DNA of 64,000 nucleotides from JBBDSJ01 sp040905025 (GCA_040905025.1 JBBDSJ010000127.1:14492-78491), one strand, 5' to 3'; shown: positions 44,053 to 53,301, counted from the first letter of the stretch. Numbers and translations are program-made. The notes: generated from the letters alone by a model not told the origin.

Positions 44053-45725
44053 GTGGTGATCTGGCCATGTGTGAAATCGCTGGCACGATCGATGTCTTCA
44101 AGCGTGTTGACATCAAGCCAGTGGCCATTGATGTAATGCACGTGGATCGGATGGCCCTGGTCAATCAAATGATTGAGCAAATCCGGCAAGCCGAACTTTT
44201 CAAACCCGGTTTGCCCGGCCAGTGTATTCATGGCGTCATGCAGCCAGTCCATTCCGGCACCACGCACCTGTAACATCCCGATCCAGCGGCCCGAAGGTTC
44301 ACCATATTGTGAATCTGCTGTTTCAGCGATATGTTTGAGATAGACATCATCACTGAATATGCCGCGATCATCAGCACGTGAACAGTAGGCATAGTCGGTC
44401 GACCCACTGATGTAATCAGCATCCACCTGGGAGTCGACAACGACGACAATTTCACCGTCACGGTCAAGCAGATCGCGGAGGATATAACTGCGAAACAGCA
44501 AGTCTCCATAGCTGATTAACACTGAACCGGTTAAATCGTCCCGGGCACAGGCTAGCGACACCAACTCGCCGGTATGCTCGTGATTTTCATTCAGCCGTAT
44601 TTGTATGCCACTGACATTGATGGCGTCTGCCTTGTAGCCGGCGACGACGAGGGTCTGATGTATACCCTGGCGCTTGAATTCATCCAGCAACCGGCGCAGC
44701 AGGGGTTTGCCACCCACCGGCAGCATGACTTTGGGTCGGTCATGGGTCAGTTCACGTAATGCACTGCCGCGACTTGCTGCCAGTACAATGGCTTTGGTTT
44801 CACCATGCCGTGGTTTCAGGTAACGCTGCTGCGCGCGGCTCAGCTCATCTGCACCCTGCAATTCAAACAGGTGACTCACACTGGCAATGCGATCTTCGGC
44901 ATCAATCAGCGATTCTGACTGATAAATGCTGCTGCTGATATTTTCCATTGCTTCAACAGCGGCGCGAATCATGTGATTGGCCCAGATCACGAGACTGATA
45001 TCAGCGCGCCGGAAAACCTCGGTAGGTGTGCTGTAGTACTTGGTCGGAACGATGACGACCGGGCAACGATTGGCCCATTCGCGGGTGAATTCCAGAATTT
45101 CATCAGCGCGTGCCAGCTTGCTGTGGATCAGTATCGCATCGGCCCCGGCGGCATGATAAGCCTCGGCACGTTTCAGTGCTTCAGCCATACCCCAGCCGGC
45201 AATTAACGCCTCGACCCGGGCGATAATCGAAAAATTTATGTCTTCCTGGCTGTCCTTGCCGGCCTTGATTTTGCCGCAAAACTCATCGATCTCGGCCAGT
45301 GGTTGCCGTTCGCCATCAATGAAGCTGTTGGTTTTCGGGAATTGCTTGTCTTCAATCGCAACACCGGCGATGCCGCGCTGCTCGAGTTTCTTTACCAGCC
45401 GGCGCATGTTGTTGAAATTGCCATAACCGGTATCGCCATCAAGCAGAATCGGGATTGTGGTAACGTCCGACATGAATTCGAGCATGTCGACAACCTGTGT
45501 CCAGCTGGCCTCATTGCTGTCACGTACACCAAATTGCGTCGACAGGGCCAGGCCACTCGCCCAGATACCCTTGAAACCGGTGCGCTCGACAATGCGGGCA
45601 GAAACGCCGTTATGTGCTTCCATGATGAATTCGAGCCCGGGAGACGCCAGTAATTGCCGTAGCTGTACAGCCTTGCTGTGGGCAGTTGTTTGCGTGGCTT
45701 CCGGAATTTTAACCTGGCTGACCAT
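44049..45725 (-). CDS. pepM: PEP mutase fused to a nucleotidyltransferase
   Basis: A 558-residue two-domain protein. Residues 1 to about 300 are phosphoenolpyruvate phosphomutase, with LLDGDTGYGNFNNM and the diagnostic EDKQFPKTNSF, which separates true mutases from other isocitrate-lyase relatives. Residues 309-558 are a sugar-phosphate-type nucleotidyltransferase (IVLAASRGSALREL, PKVMLPVGGKPLL, ISYGDLLFRS). Its first loop has Ser where LAAG-x-G usually has Gly. The mutase makes phosphonopyruvate, the entry step to nearly all natural phosphonates. The fused domain probably activates the product as a CMP derivative, by analogy with PntC-type enzymes. Confidence 0.93.
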   Translation of the reverse strand: MVSQVKIPEATQTTAHSKAVQLRQLLASPGLEFIMEAHNGVSARIVERTGFKGIWASGLALSTQFGVRDSNEASWTQVVDMLEFMSDVTTIPILLDGDTGYGNFNNMRRLVKKLEQRGIAGVAIEDKQFPKTNSFIDGERQPLAEIDEFCGKIKAGKDSQEDINFSIIARVEALIAGWGMAEALKRAEAYHAAGADAILIHSKLARADEILEFTREWANRCPVVIVPTKYYSTPTEVFRRADISLVIWANHMIRAAVEAMENISSSIYQSESLIDAEDRIASVSHLFELQGADELSRAQQRYLKPRHGETKAIVLAASRGSALRELTHDRPKVMLPVGGKPLLRRLLDEFKRQGIHQTLVVAGYKADAINVSGIQIRLNENHEHTGELVSLACARDDLTGSVLISYGDLLFRSYILRDLLDRDGEIVVVVDSQVDADYISGSTDYAYCSRADDRGIFSDDVYLKHIAETADSQYGEPSGRWIGMLQVRGAGMDWLHDAMNTLAGQTGFEKFGLPDLLNHLIDQGHPIHVHYINGHWLDVNTLEDIDRASDFTHGQITT

Positions 45726-45730
45726 AAACT

Positions 45731-46498
45731 TTATGTACTGATTGACTGAGGCAAAGTGATCGCGGGCAGAATTTCCTGCCGCGCGCGTTCAATATCTTCG
45801 GGAAAATCAATCTCGATCCATGCCAGTCCGCTAACATCTTCGAAACCGAATGCAGTGGTATCTGCAAGCAAGGCATCACGAATAATTTCCTCGTAGGGTT
45901 CGGTGTTACGGTCGGCTTCGATATAAGCTTTGGCACGCTCTATCAAGCCAGTTGCCATCGCGGCGGAAAAGCGGAAGAAACCCACCGATTCCCCCTGAAA
46001 ATCGAAGCGCAGATTCTTGTCTATTCGCTTGCGAAAATCAATCAGCCGGTTGTTTTGCACACATAATTTCACCGGTTCGTCGCCCGGAATGAAATCCCGG
46101 TCGAGGAGAAAACAGTTGGCGTGCCGGGTTTTAATCAGCCGGTCTATCATATGCATGTCATACAGCACATCGGCATCCATTAACAGCACATCATCACCAC
46201 TGGTCAGTATCGGCGCGGCGGTGTGAAAACTGATAACGCTGCCGAGACGAAACTCCGGATTGTAAAGAGTCGATATATCCAGTTTGAGTGTATTGTTGCT
46301 GGCAAGCAGCGCGGCTTCAATTTGCGCATGTTCATAGCCGGTTACGACGCTGACATGTTCGATACCATAATGCGCAAGAATATGCAGATGCCGCGCCAGC
46401 AACGATATACCGTCGAACTCGAGCAGGGATTTTGGCCGTTGTTGAGCTTCGGCGCCGAGACGCTGACCGACACCGGCAGCCAGGATGACAGCTTGCAT
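45731..46498 (-). CDS. Nucleotidyltransferase of the phosphonate operon
   Basis: A 255-residue GT-A type NTP transferase with canonical LAAGVGQRLG, RPKSLLEFDG and the metal-binding LLMDADVLYD. The family includes choline-phosphate and aminoethylphosphonate cytidylyltransferases, and FQGESVGFFRF fits that group. It is the first gene of the operon, 5 bp before the mutase fusion. It may make CMP-2-aminoethylphosphonate for transfer to a lipid or glycan. It makes a second nucleotidyltransferase beside the one fused to PepM; which is active on AEP is unclear. Confidence 0.85.
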   Translation of the reverse strand: MQAVILAAGVGQRLGAEAQQRPKSLLEFDGISLLARHLHILAHYGIEHVSVVTGYEHAQIEAALLASNNTLKLDISTLYNPEFRLGSVISFHTAAPILTSGDDVLLMDADVLYDMHMIDRLIKTRHANCFLLDRDFIPGDEPVKLCVQNNRLIDFRKRIDKNLRFDFQGESVGFFRFSAAMATGLIERAKAYIEADRNTEPYEEIIRDALLADTTAFGFEDVSGLAWIEIDFPEDIERARQEILPAITLPQSIST

Positions 46499-46622
46499 GA
46501 TGTTAATATCCTGATTGAAATAGGTTTATTGTAGTGGAAGTCTGCAAGGCTGACGTTGTCATGCCGGTTACAGAGGTTGCCAAGTATATCGCGCCAGCGG
46601 CCCGGCCTGCATGCAAATCCGT

Positions 46623-46824
46623 AGAAGCGGTCTCAAAATTACTGCATTTGCCGCCCTAAAATATACGAATGGGCGTTGAAAGCGGACTCTAAATGCGGGG
46701 CCGTGTAACGGCAGAGTGTCTATACACTGCGCTTTCTCGTCCCCATTGGTTAATAATCAAGGGCGCCTGGTCTCGGCTGCATTTTATTACACCCCTGGGT
46801 GCGTGACATTTTGAGACCACTTCT
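46623..46824. mobile_element. MITE-like element with 17-bp inverted ends
   Basis: AGAAGCGGTCTCAAAAT (46623-46639) and ATTTTGAGACCACTTCT (46808-46824) are inverted with one mismatch. Adding the outer T/A on each side gives TA at both boundaries, the target duplication used by IS630/Tc1-mariner elements. The 202-bp body has no coding frame. It ends two bases before the stop codon of the EAL gene. The remaining bases of the gap (46499-46622) hold nothing I recognise. Confidence 0.65.
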
Positions 46825-46826
46825 AG

Positions 46827-48089
46827 CTATTTATTGGTATGGCCGCTATGCCAGGCCAGATCGCAGCACAATACGGCACGTTCATTACGCAGCTGGATGG
46901 TGCGTGAAAGTGTCAGACACATACGGGCATCCGTCAGTGACAGATAAGGCCGGGTCAACTGGACTTCACCGGGACGGGAGATGGCGCGCCGGAAGTAGGG
47001 TCGATGTCCCCAGCTGGCACCGCGTGCTTCAGTTAATGGATAAAGTCGTGGATCACGTTTGACTGCCTGCTCCGGCGAGGTCAAATTTTCACCAATCTGG
47101 GCGCCGTATTCATTCAGCACATAAATGCGCAGTACTTCGCCCATACTGATAATTTCTTCAGTTGCGGTATACAAATTAAGGCCTGCCGAGAGCATATTGG
47201 CAGCGCGGCTGAATGCATCATAGTAACTTCTGAATGAACGCAGAAATTCAAATTCTTCGTCAATGCTGGTTTGCATAATGGAATCATGCAGGCGTTCGAA
47301 CAGTCGCTGACAGTCAGGTATAGGTTCCTTGAGCGTAGCGGCACCGGATAATAAAAAACCCTGCATCATGTCAACATCAGCGGTGATCGCCAGCATGGCC
47401 TGCTCCTCGGTTTCAATACCTTCGGCCAGTACCAGGCCACCAATTTCATGCAACAGGCTGACAATCAGGCCGAGGCTGCGACCAATGGTGGGATCCGTCG
47501 TTGCCCGCTGGATCATGCTGCGGTCGAGTTTGACAATGTCCGGCCGCAGCCGCCAGATACGTTCAAAATTTGAATGGCCGGCACCAAAATCGTCAATTGC
47601 GACCATGCAACCGAGTTCCTGATAACTGGAAACGGTAGCCTCAAGGGCATATTCGTCAGCAATGGCTGTTTCAAGGATCTCGATGACAACCCGTTGCGGT
47701 GGAAAATCGTATTTGGCCAGCAAATCGGCGAAAAAATCGCCATGTTGATGTCCGTTAATGACGACTACCGGGCTGACATTCAGGAACAGCCAGGCATTCT
47801 CACGTTTACGGATACTGAAATTACCAACGTGCAGCGTGCGCATGAGCCGATCGAGATAAATGGTTTCTTCAATGGAATGGCGTCCGCCCAGCAATTGACC
47901 GGGGTGGATCTGGCTGCCGTTATCATCAAGAACACGGGTCAGTCCTTCACAACCGACCATGCGCTTGTGTGCAAAGCTGTAGATTGGCTGGAAAACACTG
48001 AATAACTGGTAGCGGTCATAACGCGCTGTCAGCAGCTCGTCGTGCTCTTCGACAACACGCTCGAGTTGTACCAGTGAGTCGGAAGTCAT
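46827..48089 (-). CDS. EAL-domain c-di-GMP phosphodiesterase with sensory C-terminus
   Basis: A 420-residue protein. The EAL domain (about 25-260) keeps the catalytic set in variant form: CEGLTRV for EAL, LNVSP, EILETA, IDDFGAGHSNFE, VKLDRSMI, EGIETEEQ and QGFLLS. Hydrolysis of c-di-GMP is therefore likely. The C-terminal part (LRIYVLNEYGAQIGENL, then RPYFRRAI and TRPYLSLTDARMCLTLS) resembles a PAS/Cache-like YkuI_C sensor. No membrane helix is seen. It is divergent from the first kinase gene. A MITE sits directly after its stop. Confidence 0.9.
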   Translation of the reverse strand: MTSDSLVQLERVVEEHDELLTARYDRYQLFSVFQPIYSFAHKRMVGCEGLTRVLDDNGSQIHPGQLLGGRHSIEETIYLDRLMRTLHVGNFSIRKRENAWLFLNVSPVVVINGHQHGDFFADLLAKYDFPPQRVVIEILETAIADEYALEATVSSYQELGCMVAIDDFGAGHSNFERIWRLRPDIVKLDRSMIQRATTDPTIGRSLGLIVSLLHEIGGLVLAEGIETEEQAMLAITADVDMMQGFLLSGAATLKEPIPDCQRLFERLHDSIMQTSIDEEFEFLRSFRSYYDAFSRAANMLSAGLNLYTATEEIISMGEVLRIYVLNEYGAQIGENLTSPEQAVKRDPRLYPLTEARGASWGHRPYFRRAISRPGEVQLTRPYLSLTDARMCLTLSRTIQLRNERAVLCCDLAWHSGHTNK

Positions 48090-48440
48090 GGCCAGAGGCT
48101 CTTCTGTTCAGGTTATTCAGAAACAAGATGCAACCAAAGGCCAATTCTGTTCCATGTAATTTGTGGCCAGATTATTCCCGTGGAAAATCTCTCCGGGTCA
48201 GTATGTCCGGTGATCGATTTGGCCCGGGTTCATTAAAGCTGTTTTGATGCCCTCCATGCCGGTCTTCCTGGCTGGTCAATAGCACCAGATTTGCAGTATA
48301 ACCATAATTCTGTAGAACTGGCATTCAAACAGTGGCATTCATGCACTGATCCGGCCAGACATGTTCCGGTATTCGCTATATACTGAGAGCCTGCGTTTCA
48401 CGCCAGAAACCCTAGAGCTAACCAGAATCCAGACAAATCG
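48090..48440. other. Divergent intergenic region EAL/kinase 1
   Basis: 351 bases without a gene between two divergent starts. A TATACT sequence near 48379 could be a -10 element for the kinase gene but no convincing -35 accompanies it. No repeat or hairpin was found. Confidence 0.6.
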
Positions 48441-49736
48441 ATGCGCGAAAAGACGCCGGAAAAACTAGGCAAGTACGACATCCTGCGCCAGATTGGCCGG
48501 GGCAGCATGGGGGTTGTCTACGAGGGCTATGATCCGTTTGAAGATCGCAAGGTCGCGTTAAAAGTGGCCCTGGCAGATTCGTTACGCGACAGTGAAGTGG
48601 GCGGTCGTTATCGCAAAATGTTTTTCAATGAAGCCCATACTGCCGGTAAACTCAAACATCCGAATATTGTCCAGATTATTGATGCCGGTGCTGACGGTGA
48701 TGATTGCTATATCGTCATGGAACTGGTTGAGGCGGCAGAAACCCTGCGCCCCTATTGCCGGCCGGACAATCTTCTGCCTTACAAGCGGGTCGTGGAAATT
48801 ATTTTTATCTGTGCCAAGGCGCTGGATTATGCTCATCGCAAGGGTGTTATCCACCGTGATATCAAGCCGACCAATATCCTGCTGGCCGGCGATGGCACAA
48901 TCAAGATCAGCGATTTCAGTATTGCCCACCTGATGACGGCAGATACAGCCAATACCATGCCTACCGGGTTTGTCGGCTCACCTCGCTATATGTCACCGGA
49001 ACAGGTACAGGAAGACACGATTACCAACCAGACGGATTTATTCTCGCTCGGCATTGTGATGTATGAGTTGCTGACGGGAAATCATCCATTTGCTGCTGAC
49101 GGCTTTTCTCGCCTGATTCATAAAATTATCAATGCCGAGGCGCCGCCGCTGCGCACCTATCGCTCCGATGTGCCGCCGATTCTGGAAAAGATTATTTATC
49201 ATGCATTACAGAAGAATCCGGCCAAACGCTACAAAATGGGTCTGAATCTGGCGGCTGATCTAAGCCTGGTATTTGACCATCTTGAACAGCCGGAAAGCGA
49301 GATGGAGATCAAGGAGAAATTCAATGCCATCCGTGAGCTCGAATTTTTCACCGAATTCAGTGATGCCGAACTCTGGGAAATAGTTCGTGCCTGCAGCTGG
49401 CAACAGGTCAAGGCAGGTGACTCAATTATCATGGAAGGTGACCTTGATGATGCGTTCTATATTCTTATTGATGGTGTAGTGGAAGTGCGCAAGGGTGATA
49501 CCTTTGTGGGCCTGTTGCATGAGGGTGATTGTTTCGGCGAAATGGGCTATCTCAGTAAAAGCCAACGTACGGCGACAATTGTTGCGCGTAATGCTGTCAC
49601 ACTGATGAAAATGAATCCGGCCCTGATTGCGCAGGTGTCAACGGAATGCCAGCTGCATTTTACCCGGGTGTTTTTACAAACCCTGGTGCGGCGCCTGGCT
49701 GAAACGACTGATATGCTTGCTTCTGTAACTGAATAG
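48441..49736 (+). CDS. Ser/Thr protein kinase with cyclic nucleotide-binding domain, paralogue 1
   Basis: A 431-residue Hanks-type kinase fused to a C-terminal cNMP-binding domain. IGRGSMGVVY (18-27), Lys41 in VALKVAL, HRDIKPTN (138-145) and SPRYMSPEQ are present. The magnesium motif reads DFS (158-160) in place of DFG. The cNMP domain (about 295-410) has the phosphate-binding cassette FGEMGYLSKSQRTAT with the Glu and Arg that bind the ribose-phosphate. No membrane helix is seen. The order kinase-CNB is the reverse of eukaryotic PKG. A close paralogue lies at 53302. Confidence 0.93.
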   Translation: MREKTPEKLGKYDILRQIGRGSMGVVYEGYDPFEDRKVALKVALADSLRDSEVGGRYRKMFFNEAHTAGKLKHPNIVQIIDAGADGDDCYIVMELVEAAETLRPYCRPDNLLPYKRVVEIIFICAKALDYAHRKGVIHRDIKPTNILLAGDGTIKISDFSIAHLMTADTANTMPTGFVGSPRYMSPEQVQEDTITNQTDLFSLGIVMYELLTGNHPFAADGFSRLIHKIINAEAPPLRTYRSDVPPILEKIIYHALQKNPAKRYKMGLNLAADLSLVFDHLEQPESEMEIKEKFNAIRELEFFTEFSDAELWEIVRACSWQQVKAGDSIIMEGDLDDAFYILIDGVVEVRKGDTFVGLLHEGDCFGEMGYLSKSQRTATIVARNAVTLMKMNPALIAQVSTECQLHFTRVFLQTLVRRLAETTDMLASVTE

Positions 49737-49850
49737 GTTCTTTATTGCAGAAAGTCCGGTTTTATACGGATGAAACAGATTGAAAAAACTGTCTGTAAGC
49801 GATCGCAAAAACAGATACTCTCCGCATGACAGGAGGAATGAATTTTGAGG

Positions 49851-51443
49851 TTACTTCTGGTTTTTATTATGGCGATAATGCTGCAGCAGTCTCCGCGTTG
49901 AGCTGTCATCCCCCAAATCATCATCAGCATCGGCCATTTTCTGCGTCCCGGTTAATTTATCCTGCAAATCCCCGGCAATTTGTTTCCCCAGCTCCACGCC
50001 CCATTGATCAAATGGATTGATATTCCACAAGCAGGCTTGTACAAATGCGCGTTGTTCGTACAGAGCCAGCAACATACCAAGTACATACGGCGTCAAGTTT
50101 TCATATAACAGCAGATTGCTGGGCCGGTTGCCATGACAGACTTGATGTGCCGGAAGACTGTTGTCAGTCGTACCCAGCATTAGTGCACGTGCCTGGGCTA
50201 CACAACTCGCAAACAAAGCGGCATGGTCGGAATCGCCCTGGCTGGCCACGAGAAAGTCAACAGGGATCAATGTTGTGCCCTGATGCAGACTTTGAAAAAA
50301 CGAATGCTGAACCGTTGTTCCGGTGCCGCCGAATATCACACCGCCGGTTTGCCAGCTTAATGACTGGCCATCCCGGCTGACCGACTTGCCATTACTTTCC
50401 ATGAACAGCTGTGTCAGGTATGCGGGTAAATCGGCCAGGCGTTGTTCGTATGGTACAACTGCCCGGGCTGCGGTATTAAAGAAATTGCGATACCAGATAT
50501 CCAGCAATGCCAGAATTACCGGCATATTCGTGCCCGGGTCACTGTTCACAAAGTGTGTATCCAGCGCGGCGGCACCCTGCAAGAATTCATCATACTGCCG
50601 CGGGCCAATAGCCAGCATGGCTGTCAGGCCTGCTATTGACCAGATTGAATAACGTCCACCGATGCTGGTATCAAAGCTGAAAATACGATCTGAATTTATG
50701 CCGGCGGCGAGAGCTGCCTGTGGCCTCGCGGTTGCAGCAACAAAATGTTGTTCCAATGCTGTCGCCGGGCAGCCACCCGCAAGCAGCCAGTCCTGGGCAC
50801 GCTGAAAATTCTGCCGGGTTTCCAGCGTGGTAAAGGATTTTGATGCGACGATGAACAGCGTTGTTTCCGGATCAGCGGCGGCCAGTACTTTCGTGGCATC
50901 ATGACTGTCAAGGTTGCTGATAAAATGTACGGCCGGTTCATCTGATGTTGTACGCAAAGCATTAACGATCAACCGTGGACCAATATCCGAACCGCCAACG
51001 CCGATATTTACCAGCGTCTTGATAGCCTTGTTACTGAAGCCGGCAATCTGGCCGTTTGCCAGAGCCTCGTGCAGTTGAATAATGCGCCGTTTTTCAGTCT
51101 GCAACTGCTGTTTGAAAACAGTATCTGTTAAATATTCAGGATTACGCAGCGCGGTATGCCGGGCGGCACGTTGTTCGCTGTTGTTGATTACCGAGCCACT
51201 GAACAAGTCGGCTATATGCTGATCCAGTTGGCATTCATTACATAGCTCCAGTAGCAGGTCGAGTGTCTGCTGATTGATATGGTTCTTGGAGTAATCCAGA
51301 TAAAGTGGTCCGAACTCAATGGCAAGGCGTTGACCACGATCAGGTTCTGCCGCGAAATAATCCTGCAAACTGACATCAGAGAGTGTCTGAAAATGGCTGG
51401 CAAGTTGTTGCCAGATTTTACCTGGCGGCAATTGCAGATCCAT
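49851..51443 (-). CDS. pgi: Glucose-6-phosphate isomerase
   Basis: Interconverts glucose-6- and fructose-6-phosphate. 530 residues, with VNIGVGGSDIGPRL, SKSFTTLETR, FDTSIGGRYSIWSIAGL and the C-terminal NPFDQWGVELGKQIA. It follows the 349-residue membrane protein gene on the minus strand by 8 bp, so they may share a transcript. The 114 bases after its stop are convergent with kinase 1. Confidence 0.96.
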   Translation of the reverse strand: MDLQLPPGKIWQQLASHFQTLSDVSLQDYFAAEPDRGQRLAIEFGPLYLDYSKNHINQQTLDLLLELCNECQLDQHIADLFSGSVINNSEQRAARHTALRNPEYLTDTVFKQQLQTEKRRIIQLHEALANGQIAGFSNKAIKTLVNIGVGGSDIGPRLIVNALRTTSDEPAVHFISNLDSHDATKVLAAADPETTLFIVASKSFTTLETRQNFQRAQDWLLAGGCPATALEQHFVAATARPQAALAAGINSDRIFSFDTSIGGRYSIWSIAGLTAMLAIGPRQYDEFLQGAAALDTHFVNSDPGTNMPVILALLDIWYRNFFNTAARAVVPYEQRLADLPAYLTQLFMESNGKSVSRDGQSLSWQTGGVIFGGTGTTVQHSFFQSLHQGTTLIPVDFLVASQGDSDHAALFASCVAQARALMLGTTDNSLPAHQVCHGNRPSNLLLYENLTPYVLGMLLALYEQRAFVQACLWNINPFDQWGVELGKQIAGDLQDKLTGTQKMADADDDLGDDSSTRRLLQHYRHNKNQK

Positions 51444-51451
51444 GATGGTGG

Positions 51452-52501
51452 TCAGGATTCCGAGCGGGAAACAAAATGCTCGTAGATATCAACCAGCTCG
51501 TCAGGGGTGAAACCGATAATCACCAGTTCCTGACCCGGCCGGATCAGATCCGGATTCTGGCCCATGCCGCCATTCTGATAATTGTAGACATATGATTCAG
51601 TGGTCTTGCGTACAATCATGCGGCCCAGAAACGAACTTGAAAAATCTTCATTGCGTTCATCGGCGCCCGGCGGGATTTCAACCTGGTAATTACGCACCTG
51701 TTCACCACGGCGTATTGCAATGCCGCTGGCAAAATTCTTGACCAGACCATTATGGACAATACCCCAAAGCCCCTGCTTATCGTCTTCAGTGACGTTGCGT
51801 ACATAAAAAATAACATTGTTATCCTGCTTTTGATCCATCAAAAGTTCACCCACTGTGGTAGTTTTCAAACGGTAAGGTTCGCGGATAACCTTCAGGGTTT
51901 CATCTGCAGCAATGCTGTCGTTATTGTGCAGCTCTGCCAGGGTTGTAACTTCAAGATGTTCTACCCGTTTAATCAGTGAGATGGGTGTATTCGGGTCAGG
52001 ATACCTGTCCAGCACTTCGCCGACCGTCATCTCCCTGACTTTGCCACCCATTAGTATCTTGACAGGGAGTTCCAGATTACCGGCACTTTCAATGATGATT
52101 TCCCGTGGCGAAGATATCTCTACTTGCTCCTGTTCACGCACAACGGTAATTGGTGCGTCGGGATCGAGCTCGGCATCCAGTTCAGTCAGCGTGCGTTCTT
52201 CAAAAGACTGCCGTGGAAACAGTGACAAGGGTTCGTCGCGATTAACAAAATCATCTGCGCGATCAATTTCCACAAGCTCATCCGTGGGGTCAGTAATCTC
52301 TTCAATATAGCGCAAGGCTTCAGCACGCAAATCTTCTGTAGTGCTGATATCAGCTTCATTATTTAACCTGGCATCAAGTTCAACAGTGCCGGCCAGTTCG
52401 GCTTCATCAACTGTGATCTCGGAAACCTGCCGCTGATTGAACCAGAGAAAAACGGCAATAAGGATGAGGGCAACAAGAATGACTGCAACAGAACGATGCA
52501 T
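51452..52501 (-). CDS. Membrane-anchored repeat protein with LysM-like end
   Basis: An unrecognised 349-residue protein. One N-terminal membrane helix (5-22) is followed by an acidic stalk and then repeats of roughly 55-60 residues: each has a phrase like PITVVREQEQVEI, TPISLIKRVEHLEV or TLKVIREPYRLKT, followed by MTVGEVLD, TTLAELHN or TTVGELLM. The C-terminus, with NPDLIRPGQELVII, resembles a LysM-type peptidoglycan-binding hairpin. It is probably periplasmic. It is 8 bp upstream of pgi and lies between the two kinases. No function can be assigned. Confidence 0.7.
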   Translation of the reverse strand: MHRSVAVILVALILIAVFLWFNQRQVSEITVDEAELAGTVELDARLNNEADISTTEDLRAEALRYIEEITDPTDELVEIDRADDFVNRDEPLSLFPRQSFEERTLTELDAELDPDAPITVVREQEQVEISSPREIIIESAGNLELPVKILMGGKVREMTVGEVLDRYPDPNTPISLIKRVEHLEVTTLAELHNNDSIAADETLKVIREPYRLKTTTVGELLMDQKQDNNVIFYVRNVTEDDKQGLWGIVHNGLVKNFASGIAIRRGEQVRNYQVEIPPGADERNEDFSSSFLGRMIVRKTTESYVYNYQNGGMGQNPDLIRPGQELVIIGFTPDELVDIYEHFVSRSES

Positions 52502-52547
52502 GGGCCTTGATTTGATGTGATTTTAGATGACAGACAACAGGTATCGT

Positions 52548-52985
52548 CTAGCCAACACCTGCAATGTAGTTTTCCAGTTGTTCTATCAGGAATTCCTTTT
52601 CAGAAATAATAGACTTGACGACATCCATTACTGATAGCAAGCCAATCGGTTTACCATTTTCAACAATAGGTAGATGCCGGATATGATGCTCCGACATTAA
52701 TACCAGACAATCTTCAATCGTTTGTTCCGGTGTTACGTAAACCACACCACTGGTCATGATTTCATTGACTTTGGTAGTTTGTGATGAACGGCTGTTCAGA
52801 ATGACCTTGCGGGTGTAGTCCCGCTCGGAAATGATGCCGGCCATCTGACCATTATCAAGAACCAGCAATGCACCCACCTTGGCTTCAGCCATAAGGCGAA
52901 TCGCATCAATGACCATGTCATCCGGATTGACAGAATAAATCTCGTAACCCTTACCTTCCAGTATCTGGCGTACTGTTGTTGTCAT
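52548..52985 (-). CDS. Tandem CBS-domain protein
   Basis: A 145-residue protein made of two CBS motifs: VRQILEGKGYEIYSVNPDDMVIDAIRLM with GIISERDYTRKV, then VNEIMTSGVVYVTPEQTIEDCLVLM with GLLSVMDVVKSII (one Bateman module). ATG 52985 is chosen because GGAGGG lies 5 bases upstream; the longer frame to 53108 is unsupported. CBS pairs bind adenine nucleotides and related ligands. It is divergent from kinase 2, with no output domain of its own. Confidence 0.9.
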   Translation of the reverse strand: MTTTVRQILEGKGYEIYSVNPDDMVIDAIRLMAEAKVGALLVLDNGQMAGIISERDYTRKVILNSRSSQTTKVNEIMTSGVVYVTPEQTIEDCLVLMSEHHIRHLPIVENGKPIGLLSVMDVVKSIISEKEFLIEQLENYIAGVG

Positions 52986-53301
52986 GGTAGCCCTCCGTGC
53001 CCGACCAGATTGATTGCCCGGGCCGTTTTCACTCATATTGCAGGATAGTATGCACCGGCATGCGCGCTTTGCAACTGCATCTGCTTCAGCGGCTGCTGGA
53101 TTAACCATAGCACAGACTTCAGCCAGGCAAAAATCAGCCTGACAGCCGCTACCTGTGGCCCGGTTTTTGCCGTACTATGCTGCCTCAGGGAAGAGTTTTT
53201 CCAGGAGCACAGGCAGGATTTTGACAAGCGCCGCCAGAGCAGCCCGGCCAGCTTGCTGCTTTCAGCGACGTCTCAACAATTATTTTAAATAACATATACT
53301 T
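52986..53301. other. Divergent intergenic region CBS/kinase 2
   Basis: 316 bases with no supported gene; a minus-strand frame extends the CBS gene here but lacks a ribosome site. TATACT at about 53294 lies too near the kinase start to be its promoter. I see no other element. Confidence 0.6.
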
